Source: Methylobacterium sp. J-067 (GTDB taxonomy: Bacteria > Pseudomonadota > Alphaproteobacteria > Rhizobiales > Beijerinckiaceae). From it: a stretch of DNA of 64,000 bases. Under the pieces are notes generated by a model that saw only the letters and a list, made by a program, of their open reading frames with translations, ran no database searches and was not told the DNA's origin. Below are positions 1 through 7,855 of the stretch, in pieces. Within the stretch, counting starts at the first letter, position 1. Each line of letters starts with the position of its first letter. The translations under genes and the position numbers were made by a program. The stretch is taken from NCBI RefSeq assembly GCF_022829465.1, contig NZ_JAKSXZ010000040.1, positions 16,887 through 80,886 of the forward strand, in the 5' to 3' direction.

Positions 1-235
1 ACTCGGCCTCGTCCAGCACCCACCACGCCAGATGACTGAACAGGGCCAGGGCCTCGGGGGTGGTGGCGCAGGCAACCGCGACAACAGCCATGCTGGCGTC
101 GTCGTAGGCGGTTTCGGCGCGCTCGGACGCCTCGCCCTCGGGGGCGATCTGAAAAGCGTCGTAGGCGGCGCGGTGGGCCGCGATGGCGGTGTGGACCGGG
201 CTGATAGTGGGAAGGGTCATGCGGGCGTGCGTCAT
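1..235 (-). CDS. Small accessory-region protein, C-terminus beyond the window
   Basis: A reading frame on the minus strand opens at an ATG whose first base is 235, with a second in-frame ATG at 220, and stays open to the window edge. The visible part reads MTHARMTLPTISPVHT at the N-terminus and continues as an alanine-rich, probably helical protein with no motif I recognise. It follows three other short minus-strand genes in the same orientation, so it probably belongs to the same prophage- or plasmid-type operon. The gene is cut by the window, so its full length is unknown. Confidence 0.6.
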   Translation of the reverse strand, partial: MTHARMTLPTISPVHTAIAAHRAAYDAFQIAPEGEASERAETAYDDASMAVVAVACATTPEALALFSHLAWWVLDEAE

Positions 236-373
236 CGTTCGCGCTCCTCGTGGGGCTCGTGGCGGTGGGTTCGGCGGGTGAAGTGGACTCACTCGACTAA
301 GTGACTGTTCGGACTGTGCTTCCGTCCTCAAAAGGGGCGAAAATGGCCCTGCGGACTCACTCGCCCGTCACGG

Positions 374-790
374 CTAGGCGCGGGCCAGGGCGTTGAAGGC
401 GCCGGGGCGGCGGAACACCTTCCGCAGACGGCGTTGGGCGGCGTGGTGAGCCGTAGCGGGCTCGCCAGACGCGGCGGCGCGGTCGCGGTAATAGGCGATG
501 AGGGCGGCGGCAGCCTCGGACGTCGAGGGCGTCAGGCTGTGCAGGTCGAACCGGGCGGCGGTGCGAGCCTGCCGCAGGCCGGCGCGGTAGGACTTCCAGC
601 CGGCGGGGACGGGACGGCCGGCGCGGTGAAGAGCGCGAGCGTGGCGCCCAGCCTTGCGGTCGGCGGCGTCGGCTGCCTCGGCCCGGCGGATCGCGGCATA
701 GATCGGGGCGGCGGCCACGGGGTCGGCACGGTAGGTGATGAGCGCGACGGCGGCGGCGAGGGCCGAGCGGCGGGTGAGGGCGACGACCAT
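374..790 (-). CDS. Hypothetical protein of prophage/plasmid type
   Basis: This 138-residue protein is alanine- and arginine-rich and mostly predicted helical by eye. It has a hydrophobic stretch near the N-terminus (SALAAAVALITYRADPVAAA) but no convincing cleavage site. The ATG at 790 overlaps the TGA of the upstream gene, and a GTG three bases earlier is also possible, which is the usual sign of translational coupling. I do not recognise a family. Its place in a run of four short co-directional genes next to a divergent HTH regulator suggests a phage or integrative-element operon. Confidence 0.6.
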   Translation of the reverse strand: MVVALTRRSALAAAVALITYRADPVAAAPIYAAIRRAEAADAADRKAGRHARALHRAGRPVPAGWKSYRAGLRQARTAARFDLHSLTPSTSEAAAALIAYYRDRAAASGEPATAHHAAQRRLRKVFRRPGAFNALARA

Positions 791-996
791 CACGCGATCT
801 CCCCCGACAGGCCGGACGGGAAGCGGTTGCGGAGCTTGCGGGCCTGCCCGAGCGCCCAGGCGTGACGAGCGCGCATCGAGGCGTCACCGTCCGAAAGCTG
901 GCGGCGATACCAAGCCGCGAGCCGGAGGCACCGAGCGTGATCCTGCCGGGCGTCGAGAAGCTGGCGCGCGGGGGTGCGGATCAGGGGGTGAGACAT
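790..996 (-). CDS. Hypothetical 68-residue basic protein
   Basis: The frame begins MSHPLIRTPARQLLDARQ at an ATG at 996 and ends with a TGA that overlaps the next gene's start. A longer upstream extension of the same frame exists but is an arginine/proline-rich shadow, so I chose the internal ATG, which sits 12 bases after the stop of the preceding gene. The product is basic and probably helical, with no known domain. It is the middle member of the small minus-strand operon. Confidence 0.55.
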   Translation of the reverse strand: MSHPLIRTPARQLLDARQDHARCLRLAAWYRRQLSDGDASMRARHAWALGQARKLRNRFPSGLSGEIA

Positions 997-1007
997 GGCG
1001 CGGCGGC

Positions 1008-1349
1008 TCAGTGAACGATGCCGGCGCGGGCGAGCTTCGCGGACTGCCAAGCAGCCTTGAGGCAGACGGCCATGGCAGCAGCCCAGGTGCCGCCGTGGCG
1101 CTTCTGGTGCTCGCGAGCGGCGAGGGTCGCGACGGTCATGATCGCGGCGCGGTCGAACTTGTGAGAGACGGCGAACGTCTCGCCACGGCCGGAGCGCGTG
1201 GTGATGTTGAGGGGGAGGTTGCGCGAGCGGGCGTAGGCCGAGGCGAGGCCGCGAGCGGCGAGCAGGCCGGGGACGACGGGGGCGCGGTCGGACTTGATGC
1301 CCCGTAGCGCGGCGGACCAAGAGAAGGAGCGGCGGCTGGAGTGGGACAT
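1008..1349 (-). CDS. Hypothetical protein, first gene of a small accessory operon
   Basis: The chosen start (MSHSSRRSFSWSAALRG) gives 113 residues. An ATG at 1391 in the same frame would lie closer to the divergent regulator and adds residues that look unlike the rest. The protein carries no motif I can name. It faces the HTH gene at 1424 across a short intergenic region containing a perfect palindrome, the arrangement of a repressor controlling a divergent phage-like operon. The function is unknown. Confidence 0.6.
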   Translation of the reverse strand: MSHSSRRSFSWSAALRGIKSDRAPVVPGLLAARGLASAYARSRNLPLNITTRSGRGETFAVSHKFDRAAIMTVATLAAREHQKRHGGTWAAAMAVCLKAAWQSAKLARAGIVH

Positions 1350-1401
1350 CAGAGTTGATCCGCTTGGGGCGACGTGATACTTATGGATCACAAAGCGCCG
1401 A

Positions 1402-1413
1402 AGGTCAAGACCT
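1402..1413. promoter_or_regulatory. Perfect 5-2-5 palindrome, candidate operator
   Basis: The sequence AGGTCAAGACCT is a perfect inverted repeat. It lies 11 bases upstream of the HTH regulator start at 1424 and between the two divergent transcription units. The HTH protein may bind here to regulate itself and the minus-strand operon. This is inference from position and symmetry only. Confidence 0.4.
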
Positions 1414-1423
1414 AAAGATCGTA

Positions 1424-1690
1424 ATGAGCCAAAAAGATCATTTCGGGGTGACGGGCAGGCAGATTGCAGCGGCGCGAACGCTGCTTGGAATTGGACAGGC
1501 AGATTTAGCCGCCTCGGCTTCGATCTCTGTCCCTACCTTGAAGCGGATGGAGGCTAGCGAAGGTCCGGCTTCGGGTATGGCGAACAACGTTCGCGCCGTG
1601 GTCGCCGCTCTTGAGGCCGCCGGCCTCGATTTCATCCCCGAGAACGGGGGCGGCGCTGGCATCCGGTTCCGGGAGCGGAAGGGCGCGTGA
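1424..1690 (+). CDS. XRE-type helix-turn-helix regulator
   Basis: The 88-residue protein contains a classic Cro/CI-type helix-turn-helix. The stretch GRQIAAARTLLGIGQADLAA is followed by SASISVPTLKRMEAS, matching helix 2, turn and recognition helix. The C-terminus (ALEAAGLDFIPENG...GAGIRF) is typical of short alphaproteobacterial XRE proteins. I took the ATG at 1424 because the upstream extension from 1355 crosses the palindrome and the divergent promoter region. It probably represses the divergent small operon and itself. Confidence 0.85.
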   Translation: MSQKDHFGVTGRQIAAARTLLGIGQADLAASASISVPTLKRMEASEGPASGMANNVRAVVAALEAAGLDFIPENGGGAGIRFRERKGA

Positions 1691-1718
1691 TTTGCCGACA
1701 CGCCGAGAAACCCTGAAC

Positions 1719-1904
1719 ATGCGCGACCGATATCAATTGCGCCTGCTATTCGAGCGAAATCGCTTTTACGGAACGGTCAACAACCTTCGCAGCCTTGAGC
1801 AAAAAGGGCTCGTCGCCCCGACACAGGCGACGGACGAAGAGGTTCGGGTGGAGTGGACCATCACGGAAGCTGGCCGCACAGCGCTCGCAAAGGTTGAGCC
1901 ATGA
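1719..1904 (+). CDS. Small winged-helix-like protein
   Basis: This 61-residue frame (MRDRYQLRLLFERNRFYGTV...) ends in a sequence resembling the second half of a winged-helix domain: NNLRSLEQKGLVAPTQ, then EWTITEAGRTAL. The ITEAGRTAL motif is characteristic of MarR/PadR-like wings. It begins 28 bases after the XRE gene and overlaps the next gene by four bases (ATGA), so the genes are likely co-transcribed. A DNA-binding role is an inference from this partial similarity. Confidence 0.6.
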   Translation: MRDRYQLRLLFERNRFYGTVNNLRSLEQKGLVAPTQATDEEVRVEWTITEAGRTALAKVEP

Positions 1905-2137
1905 CCTTCGTTCACAACGAGCGCACGAAGCTGACGGCGACTTATCTGATTACGGCATCTGGTGGACTATTCGGTGCAGGTGTCGTCGCCCCCACTGCGG
2001 CGGCAGTCTTTGGGGTGACTGGCCCCGCTGGGCACCTGCCGACATTGACACTTGGGCTCGGCGCACTGATCTTTCTATGCGCTAGCCTCGCGCTGCATGC
2101 TGCAGCCCGTCACGTCCTGAAGGGGCTTAAGCCGTGA
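1901..2137 (+). CDS. Small membrane protein, about two membrane segments
   Basis: The 78-residue protein has two hydrophobic stretches, roughly residues 14-38 (TYLITASGGLFGAGVVAPTA and on) and 46-66 (TLTLGLGALIFLCASLALHA). It ends with a basic tail (RHVLKGLKP), consistent with a cytoplasmic C-terminus. Its start overlaps the upstream gene and its stop overlaps the next small gene (GTGA). Such tiny paired membrane proteins occur in phage and integrative elements, where some are hypothetical holin- or toxin-like proteins, but nothing here proves that. Confidence 0.6.
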   Translation: MTFVHNERTKLTATYLITASGGLFGAGVVAPTAAAVFGVTGPAGHLPTLTLGLGALIFLCASLALHAAARHVLKGLKP

Positions 2138-2229
2138 CCGATGTTCAAATCCTCGCCTTTATCATCGTGCCGGCCGTCGCCGTAGTGTTCGGCTGGGGCC
2201 TCGCGTTCTGGGCGCGTCGGGCGGCCTAA
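2134..2229 (+). CDS. 31-residue single-pass membrane peptide
   Basis: A GTG start overlapping the previous stop opens a very short frame, VTDVQILAFIIVPAVAVVFG, that continues as one hydrophobic helix and ends in ARRAA. The tight GTGA coupling and the clean membrane segment followed by positive charges support a real gene. It is too short for family assignment. It overlaps the convergent excisionase-like gene by four bases. Confidence 0.5.
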   Translation: MTDVQILAFIIVPAVAVVFGWGLAFWARRAA

Positions 2230-2582
2230 GCTCGCTGCGCTTTCTCCCGAGTTGCCCGCTTCTCGGCCCGGCGTTCGCGCAGGATCGCGGCGAAATCGGT
2301 GCCCTCTGACTTAGACGCCGAGGCTCTCGCCTTGCTTTGGGAGGGATCGGAAGGGCATTCGACCCGTCGTTGCCGCTCGCGAAACCGCGCCAAATCCTCC
2401 GGGTCGAACCGCTTGCGGATACGCTTCAGCCCCATACCGACCGCGATGTAGGCAATATCTCCCCGCGCCACGTGAGCGTCGAAGGCACGGCGGCCCACCC
2501 GGAGGAGTTTCGCGGCTTCGTTGGCCGTGAAAAGGTTGGAAGTCAGCATGGTCGGGAGATCCGGCTTGATGCCTGAGGTCAT
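2226..2582 (-). CDS. Excisionase-family / MerR-like DNA-binding protein
   Basis: The protein (118 residues) contains FTANEAAKLLRVGRRAFDAH followed by a short wing, the layout of helix_turn_helix_17 (excisionase/AlpA-type) domains. An internal start at MLTSNLF would give a shorter protein of about 107 residues. The C-terminus is a highly charged, probably coiled-coil tail (AAILRERRAEKRATREKAQ). Proteins of this type act as recombination directionality factors or small regulators in mobile elements. The integrase stub 8 kb away would be the natural partner, but that link is inference. Confidence 0.7.
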   Translation of the reverse strand: MTSGIKPDLPTMLTSNLFTANEAAKLLRVGRRAFDAHVARGDIAYIAVGMGLKRIRKRFDPEDLARFRERQRRVECPSDPSQSKARASASKSEGTDFAAILRERRAEKRATREKAQRA

Positions 2583-2605
2583 AGCGAGCGCGATGATGGC
2601 ACCTG

Positions 2606-2782
2606 ATGCCTAGGACTGCCGCGCGAGTTACCCAAGCTGACATCGCCCGCGCGATCCGCGCCATGCGAGCGGCGGGCTACTCAGATGTGCGGGTGGTGTT
2701 CAAGGATGATGCTGTCATCGTGGAGGCAGCGCCCAAGGTGTCGAAGACGACCCCGGATCCCTTGCGGATCATCCCATTATGA
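2606..2782 (+). CDS. 58-residue hypothetical protein of prophage type
   Basis: The frame MPRTAARVTQADIARAIRAM continues as RAAGYSDVRVVFKDDAVIVEA and ends LRIIPL. It has a helix followed by two beta strands (VRVVFKD, AVIVEAA), a pattern I know from many short uncharacterised genes in alphaproteobacterial prophages. It diverges from the excisionase-like gene, with only 23 bases between the two starts. No biochemical function can be assigned. Confidence 0.6.
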   Translation: MPRTAARVTQADIARAIRAMRAAGYSDVRVVFKDDAVIVEAAPKVSKTTPDPLRIIPL

Positions 2783-2836
2783 GGTGCCCTGACGTAATCC
2801 AAGTCACGTTCAAGCCGCAGCCGTACTCTAAGTCAC

Positions 2837-3181
2837 TTGCGTAATTGTGATGCGTTGGAATACCGAATTTTAAATGCAGACGGAAACCTCCGCCTACTTC
2901 AGTTCGTATCGCACGGCATGAGCAACCGATCCGACCTCTACAACCCGCTTCTCCGTGCCATCGCGACCGCCCTGGACGTGCCAGTGACGGCGTTTCTCAG
3001 CGATCCGTTAGGCGATGAGGGTGGGGACGTGATCGCCCTTCTGCGAGCATGGGCCGCCATTGACGACGCGCAGGGCCACCGCCGGGTCCTCAACGCCGCC
3101 CTACGCGAGGCGGATCGCTCGTCGGAGGGTTCGGATGTAACGGCTGAGAACGTCAGGCCGTTCACTCCAGATCATAATTGA
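2837..3181 (+). CDS. XRE-like regulator, probably N-terminally truncated
   Basis: The frame opens with a TTG at 2837, and a more conventional ATG lies at 2918. The segment LLQFVSHGMSNRSDLYNPLL and then RAIATALDVPVTAFLSDP resembles the last two helices of a Cro/CI domain, where family members read roughly YVSHIE...P..L.aiA.ALdVp...LL. Helices 1-3 are not visible, so the DNA-binding half looks lost or strongly diverged. The C-terminal 50 residues resemble the tail of alphaproteobacterial phage regulators. It may be a decayed gene. Confidence 0.45.
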   Translation: MRNCDALEYRILNADGNLRLLQFVSHGMSNRSDLYNPLLRAIATALDVPVTAFLSDPLGDEGGDVIALLRAWAAIDDAQGHRRVLNAALREADRSSEGSDVTAENVRPFTPDHN

Positions 3182-3704
3182 CCCCTCGGACCCGTAAGGG
3201 CAGCACCAACTGTCTCGGTGGTTTGCCTACTTCGATGACCAAGCTATTTTGGGGCCAATTTTAGGTAACTATCGGTCAATCAATTCGTACCAACATGCGC
3301 CCTGAGCCGTGCCGCAATTCGGCTCTTTGTCCTTCCAAGGACTTGCCGGCCCGATCCGCTGACCCCTGGACACTCAAAAGATCGGGCCGGTATCTATCTC
3401 GGCGGCCACATGGGCTCGGCCTCCGGCCCCTTCCATCCGCTAATGCTGGCTTCCCGCGTCCCTGGTTTGCATCCTGCGAAGTGGTCGCGACGCGGCGCTC
3501 GCCGTACACCGTTACCTCCTCCCAAGGAACTTCTCGCCCGCCCGGCTCTGCCGCGGCGGGATTTTTTTGGGCTATGCGGCCGCTGTCCCTCGCAAAGGGG
3601 ATCACTACCAAGCTTCTTTTTTAGCCATCAGGCCTGCAAAATAACTTGGATCAAATCACGTTTCTACGCGTCGATAACATCGATCGAGCTAAAACTTCAT
3701 ATGG
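3182..3704. other. Gene-poor stretch with a diverged copy of a downstream segment
   Basis: No reading frame here has convincing codon use, and overlapping frames on both strands look like shadows. The first 120 bases are AT-richer. Around 3384-3428 the sequence (GATCGGGCCGGTATCTATC and on) resembles 4442-4486, inside the 46-residue gene at 4385. This suggests an old duplication or a decayed relative. Confidence 0.4.
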
Positions 3705-3974
3705 TTGGATACGTTGGAACAGGCTCGCGAAGCATTGATCGCCAACCTACAGCTGCATGCCAGAGCGGCAAGATTGAAAATGGCGCTCAGCACATTTGAT
3801 GTCGGACGCCTGACGAAAATTTCCGCAGCCGCAGTCGATAACATTGAGCACGGTGATAAAGGGGGGCAGCTTTCGCTTGATGAATTAATTGAACTTGCAC
3901 GGTTCCTTGGCCTGACCACAGCTGGGTTGCCGCGAGCCAAGCCAGTAGCGCTTCCTCCCCAGCCCAATGGATGA
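3705..3974 (+). CDS. Short XRE-like HTH protein
   Basis: The 89-residue protein contains MALSTFDVGRLTKISAAAVD followed by NIEHGDKGGQLSLDELIELA, matching the helix 2-turn-helix 3 and final helix of Cro/CI-like regulators. The N-terminal 25 residues form an additional helix. It is less GC-rich than its neighbours, consistent with recent acquisition. A regulatory role within the accessory region is likely and the target is unknown. Confidence 0.6.
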   Translation: MDTLEQAREALIANLQLHARAARLKMALSTFDVGRLTKISAAAVDNIEHGDKGGQLSLDELIELARFLGLTTAGLPRAKPVALPPQPNG

Positions 3975-4106
3975 CGTCATCTAGGAGGCGCCTTCAGATG
4001 CTTTGCAAACACTGTGGCTACCTTTTCATGTGCCGCCAGCGAACTGTTTCTTCACATTCATCGACGGCAGCCTCGACTAGACAGGGCCCCTAGCCGTTCA
4101 GTGCAG

Positions 4107-4385
4107 ATGGACACAACCTTCCTGCCGTCGAAGATGTGGCTAGCAGCAAGCCCTTCTGGAGTGGCTGGGATGCCGCCCGCGGTGTTCGTCGAGCGTTGGC
4201 GGTTCCTGACCGGCGAGCCCCCGGCCATCATGCTCGACTCGCATCGAGCGATGCTAGCGCTCCTCGTCGAAAGCGTACCCTTGCCGCCGTTCGAGGCGCT
4301 AGTCCCTAGCTGGGACGTACATGCTCTCGCCGGCAGGGATACAGGCTTGCTTCCTATCCTTCACGACCACTGCCAACGCGACTAA
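4107..4385 (+). CDS. Hypothetical protein (about 92 residues)
   Basis: From the ATG at 4107 the protein reads MDTTFLPSKMWLAASPSGVA and contains MPPAVFVERWRFLTGEPPAI, followed by a helical stretch (DSHRAMLALLVESVPLPPFE). The composition looks protein-like, unlike the longer extension from 4014, which I omitted. The stop overlaps the start of the next tiny gene (TAATG), supporting translation of both. I recognise no domain. Confidence 0.5.
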   Translation: MDTTFLPSKMWLAASPSGVAGMPPAVFVERWRFLTGEPPAIMLDSHRAMLALLVESVPLPPFEALVPSWDVHALAGRDTGLLPILHDHCQRD

Positions 4386-4525
4386 TGTGCGAAAGTCCTT
4401 ACGAGGGACACGCCGGCTCGATCTTATGGCCCCCGTTCAACGGATCGGGCCGGCACCTACCGCGACGCCACCTCGGCTCGGTCTCAAACCATTTCCGCCC
4501 GCAGCCCCATTGCTGCACCGCTTAG
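4385..4525 (+). CDS. 46-residue hypothetical protein, translationally coupled
   Basis: This short frame runs from an ATG overlapping the TAA of the preceding gene to a TAG just before the MucR-like gene. It begins MCESPYEGHAGSILWPPFNG and ends in an Arg/His/Pro-rich tail with two cysteines (RPQPHCCTA). Position, overlap and the similarity of its central SGRHLPRR segment to an upstream sequence suggest a real small gene. The function is unknown. Confidence 0.4.
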   Translation: MCESPYEGHAGSILWPPFNGSGRHLPRRHLGSVSNHFRPQPHCCTA

Positions 4526-4546
4526 ACCTACTTCGAGGGCGATGTG

Positions 4547-4993
4547 ATGATTGACAACGGTGAAGGGCGTAGCCGAACAACAGTTGATCGCGTTGCGGAC
4601 ATTGTCGCTGCCTACGTTTCGAACCACCGCGTGGCTCCTGGCGATATGACTGCTCTGATAGCAGCAGTGCATGCTTCTCTCGGCGGATTGGCAAATGATC
4701 GCCCAGTCAATGTATCAGACTTCGTGAAGGCAACCCTAGCGGAAATCAGCAAATCAATAAAACACGATGCACTGGTCAGTTTCATTGACGGAAAATCATA
4801 TAAATCACTAAAAAGACATCTCAGAGCTAATGGGATGACTGCCTCTGAGTATCGTTTGCGATATGGGCTTTCTCCGGACTATCCGATGGTTTCTGCCTCA
4901 TACAGCGCGGAACGATCAAAAATATCTGCCCAAACTATCTTGGTTTTGCGAAGTAAGGGACGCCCTGTGGGACGAAACCAAAGAGACCATTAG
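4547..4993 (+). CDS. MucR/Ros-family regulator lacking zinc-finger cysteines
   Basis: The 148-residue protein has both MucR parts. The N-terminal helix is VADIVAAYVSNHRVAPGDMT. The C-terminal finger region is YKSLKRHLRANGMTASEYRL, followed by the typical RYGLSPDYPMVSASYS. In canonical MucR/Ros the finger begins Cys-x2-Cys. Here those positions are Ser78 and Asp81, and only His91 of the usual ligands remains. Zinc-independent Ros homologues are known in Mesorhizobium, so the fold may still bind DNA. I chose the ATG at 4547, three bases after an alternative GTG. The last 25 residues diverge from the family, and the gene is AT-rich for this genome. Confidence 0.8.
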   Translation: MIDNGEGRSRTTVDRVADIVAAYVSNHRVAPGDMTALIAAVHASLGGLANDRPVNVSDFVKATLAEISKSIKHDALVSFIDGKSYKSLKRHLRANGMTASEYRLRYGLSPDYPMVSASYSAERSKISAQTILVLRSKGRPVGRNQRDH

Positions 4994-5182
4994 AACTAGA
5001 AAAGGCTTCACAATTCTCTGGCTTTCTCAGGAGGGTTATTTAATTAGATATTGAGACTTGGTCCTTAACCATTTATTAACTCGGTTGGCCCTTATTCCGT
5101 CCAGCGACCGGGCTCCACCCTCACCCGAGCGCCTTCAGAGCAGCGCAGGGCAACCGCGCGGCCTCGTCGGCGCAGTCGCGTC

Positions 5183-5437
5183 TTATGCCTCGTCCACTCC
5201 ATAAGCCTTTACCGTCTCACGCCCCTCGACGGTAAGGAACCATGCCCGACCGTCGCGGTGCGCGATACGTGAGGCGGCGCGCTCCTCGACCAGCCCCATC
5301 TGCGCGAGCAAGTGCAGCGCACCCGGGTAGGCCCCAAGGCGAAGCCCGCCAGGGGTCAACGCGACCGCACGCAAAGCCGACAATTGCTTCCCACGGAGCG
5401 GTGGGGGGAGCGCGTTCGCGCAAGGCTTCTTCCTCAT
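5183..5437 (-). CDS. Winged-helix-like hypothetical protein
   Basis: From the ATG at 5437 the protein has 84 residues. It contains ALHLLAQMGLVEERAASRIA and then AWFLTVEGRETVKAYG, resembling the recognition helix and wing of small winged-helix proteins. An upstream ATG at 5470 would add eleven residues. It stands alone on the minus strand between the MucR-like gene and umuD. A DNA-binding role is inferred from this resemblance only. Confidence 0.55.
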   Translation of the reverse strand: MRKKPCANALPPPLRGKQLSALRAVALTPGGLRLGAYPGALHLLAQMGLVEERAASRIAHRDGRAWFLTVEGRETVKAYGVDEA

Positions 5438-5537
5438 TGGTCTTTTCGGCGCATATCCACAGCCGTCCACATCGTCCCAGATCTCCGCGCTCGGCTGCAG
5501 GCCGCGGCCGGTTGAACTTGGCCTCCGGCTAAGGCTT

Positions 5538-5552
5538 GTTCACTCTTTGTTC
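5538..5552 (+). promoter_or_regulatory. Alphaproteobacterial LexA (SOS) box
   Basis: The sequence GTTCACTCTTTGTTC fits the GTTC-N7-GTTC direct-repeat consensus of alphaproteobacterial LexA exactly. It lies about 87 bases upstream of umuD. This position and the SOS nature of umuDC make regulation by LexA very likely. Confidence 0.85.
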
Positions 5553-5638
5553 TAGAGGCAGTTGCGCCGGAGGCGAGTCATGCCGCGTCGATTGGGTGGG
5601 GATGAGCGGCGGGCGCGTTGCGCAGCCGGGATCGCCCG

Positions 5639-6091
5639 ATGAGCCTACGCCGGGTCGCGACGCTGCCCCAGGACGGGCCGGGCACGGTGCGGGTGCCCCT
5701 GGTCGGCCCGGCCGTCTGCGCGGGCTTTCCCTCGCCGGCGGACGATTTCCTCGAGGGGGCGCTCGAACTCCCGCGCTGGCTGGTGCCGAACCCGCCCGCG
5801 ACCTTCCTGATGCAGGTGCGCGGCGAGAGCATGCGCGGGGCGGGCATCTTCGACCGCGATCTCGCCTGCGTCGACCGCAGCCTCCTACCGCAGCACGACA
5901 GCGTCGTCGTGGCGGTGGTTGACGCGCTGCTCAGCTGCAAGCGCTACCGCATCGAGGGCAACACCCCCCGGCTCGCCTTCGACAACCCGGACCTGCCCGC
6001 CTTCGCCGTCGACGAGGCGAGCGAAGTCGAGATCTGGGGCGTGGTGCGCTTCACCATCCGCTGGCACGTCGCGCGCGGACGGCTCGCGTGA
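5639..6091 (+). CDS. umuD: UmuD, translesion polymerase V accessory protein (S24 family)
   Basis: The 150-residue product matches UmuD throughout. The self-cleavage site is Ala28-Gly29 in [12 protein letters not shown]. The catalytic serine is Ser64 in RGESM, and the lysine is Lys101 in [11 protein letters not shown]. RecA-stimulated autocleavage yields UmuD', which joins UmuC to form error-prone polymerase V. The ATG at 5639 was preferred over one at 5618 because it gives the usual short N-terminal arm. The gene overlaps umuC by four bases and follows a LexA box, so both are part of the SOS response. Confidence 0.95.
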   Translation: MSLRRVATLPQDGPGTVRVPLVGPAVCAGFPSPADDFLEGALELPRWLVPNPPATFLMQVRGESMRGAGIFDRDLACVDRSLLPQHDSVVVAVVDALLSCKRYRIEGNTPRLAFDNPDLPAFAVDEASEVEIWGVVRFTIRWHVARGRLA

Positions 6092-7395
6092 GCGGCCGCG
6101 CCCCCCGGGCCGTCGCGCTGATCGACGGCAACAGCTTCTATTGCTCCTGCGAGCGGGTGTTCGATCCGAAGCTCGCCCGCGTGCCGGTCATTGTGCTGTC
6201 GAACAACGACGGCTGCGCCATCGCCCGCACGGCCGAGGCCAAGGCGCTCGGCATTCGCATGGGCGAGCCGTACTTCAAGATCCGCGACCTGTGCCGCAGC
6301 CAGGGCGTGCGCGTGTTCTCCTCGAACTACACGCTCTACGGCGACATGAGCGGGCGCACGAACGCCGTCTACCGGCAGTTCAGCCCGCGGGTCGAGATCT
6401 ACTCGATCGACGAATCCTTCCTCGATCTGTCCGATGTGGCGGCCCCCGTGCGGGTGGAGCTCGCCCGCGACCTGCGCGCCACGGTGCGCGCCTGGACGGG
6501 CATCCCGACCTGCGTCGGCATCGGGCCAACGAAGACGTTGGCCAAGCTCGCCAACCACATCGCCAAGAGCGTGCCGGCGCTGGACGGCGTCTGCGACCTC
6601 ACCGACGCGGCGGCCTACGACCATTGGCTGTGTCGGGTGGCGGTGGGCGAGGTCTGGGGCATCGGCCGGGCGTCGCTGGCCAAGCTGGAAGCGATGGGCG
6701 TCGAGAGCGTCGCGGACCTGCGCGACCTCGATCCCCGGCCGGTGCGCAAGGGCCTGACCGTGGTGGGCGAGCGCATCATCCACGAGCTGCGCGGGCTCGC
6801 CTGCCTGCCGCTCGATCTTGTCCCGGCCCGGCGGAAGGGCTGTGCGGTGACGCGCTCGTTCTCCGCGCGCATCACCGACCGGGCGACCCTGGAGGAGGCG
6901 GTGGCCGCCCATGCCACGCGGCTGGGTGAGAAGCTGCGTCGGGAAGGGCTCGGCACGGATCACGTCACGGTCTTCTATCACACGAGCGAGCACGACCGGG
7001 ATGCGCCGCAGCGCTCAGTGGCGACGACGGTGAGCCTGCCCGAGCACAGTTCGGACACCCTGGCGCTGATCCAGGCGGTGCGCCTTGGCGTGGCTAAGAC
7101 CTGGCGCGACCCGAGCCCCGACCGGCCGGCCTGGCGCTACAGCAAGGCCGGCGTGGTGACGAACGACCTGTGGCCGCTGACCGACAGCCCCCGGGCGCTG
7201 ATAGGCGCCCTCGACCGCGCGCGCTCAGGCTCGCTGATGGCGGCGATGGACGCCTGCAACGCGCGGTGGGGGCGAGGGGCAGTGGTGCCGGCGCGGGCGG
7301 GGCTAGTGGCGCGGCGGGAATGGACGACGAAGTTCGATATGCGAACGCCGCGCTATACGACGCAGGTGGCCGAATTGCCGGTGGCGCATGCATGA
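6088..7395 (+). CDS. umuC: UmuC, Y-family DNA polymerase V catalytic subunit
   Basis: The 435-residue protein is close in length to E. coli UmuC (422). The N-terminal palm starts with [15 protein letters not shown], where Asp13 is a metal ligand. The catalytic SIDES motif carries Asp108 and Glu109. A helix-hairpin-helix region follows ([20 protein letters not shown]), then the little-finger domain around residues 240-350 and the UmuC-specific C-terminal tail. Translation starts at a GTG overlapping the umuD stop. The protein performs translesion synthesis opposite damaged bases together with UmuD'. Confidence 0.95.
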   Translation: MSGRAPRAVALIDGNSFYCSCERVFDPKLARVPVIVLSNNDGCAIARTAEAKALGIRMGEPYFKIRDLCRSQGVRVFSSNYTLYGDMSGRTNAVYRQFSPRVEIYSIDESFLDLSDVAAPVRVELARDLRATVRAWTGIPTCVGIGPTKTLAKLANHIAKSVPALDGVCDLTDAAAYDHWLCRVAVGEVWGIGRASLAKLEAMGVESVADLRDLDPRPVRKGLTVVGERIIHELRGLACLPLDLVPARRKGCAVTRSFSARITDRATLEEAVAAHATRLGEKLRREGLGTDHVTVFYHTSEHDRDAPQRSVATTVSLPEHSSDTLALIQAVRLGVAKTWRDPSPDRPAWRYSKAGVVTNDLWPLTDSPRALIGALDRARSGSLMAAMDACNARWGRGAVVPARAGLVARREWTTKFDMRTPRYTTQVAELPVAHA

Positions 7396-7411
7396 ATGGA
7401 GACGGCGGCGT

Positions 7412-7723
7412 TCAACCTGCGTCGCCAACAAAGGCTTCTCTGACAATCTCCAACGTCCTTAGGATCGCAAACCCGGTCGTCTCCGCATCTGCTTCACCCT
7501 CGGCTGTGTCGGGAAAGATCGCCACGGACTCGGCATTATCGCCGCCCTCGCGCCCGACGATCAGCTGCAGCGTCATGCCGACTTTCTCGTCTTTGGCGCG
7601 GATCAGCGCCACGAAGTGGCCGACAGCGGTGCCGTAGACCTGAAGCGGGCTGAAGGCGTCCACGGTCTCGGGAGGCGCTTCGGCCTCTGTGCGGCGGAAA
7701 GTCGGGCGAATCACGTTGTCCAT
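7412..7723 (-). CDS. Hypothetical soluble protein
   Basis: Beginning at MDNVIRPTFRRTEAE (ATG at 7723), the product has 103 residues. It has a beta-rich middle (GTAVGHFVALIRAKDEKVGM, TLQLIVGREG) and a helical end (FAILRTLEIVREAF). Two further upstream ATGs are in frame, but the sequence before 7723 looks unlike coding DNA. It converges on umuC with 16 bases between the stops. I recognise no family, and proteins like this are common in Methylobacterium accessory DNA. Confidence 0.6.
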   Translation of the reverse strand: MDNVIRPTFRRTEAEAPPETVDAFSPLQVYGTAVGHFVALIRAKDEKVGMTLQLIVGREGGDNAESVAIFPDTAEGEADAETTGFAILRTLEIVREAFVGDAG

Positions 7724-7855
7724 GCCCGACGATATCGCTGCAGATCGCGCCATGCTGTGCACTCGATGCATTGAGCAATCGCCGATCGTGCATCAGCGAC
7801 GCCCTGCTGCTACGTGCTACGCCGCAGACACGTGCAGCAGACTGCCATCCAAGAC

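Noticed and set aside
3276..3624. Overlapping frames on both strands in the 3.2-3.7 kb gap
   Set aside because: Neither has convincing codon use or a recognisable motif; only a short repeat similarity was kept as a finding.
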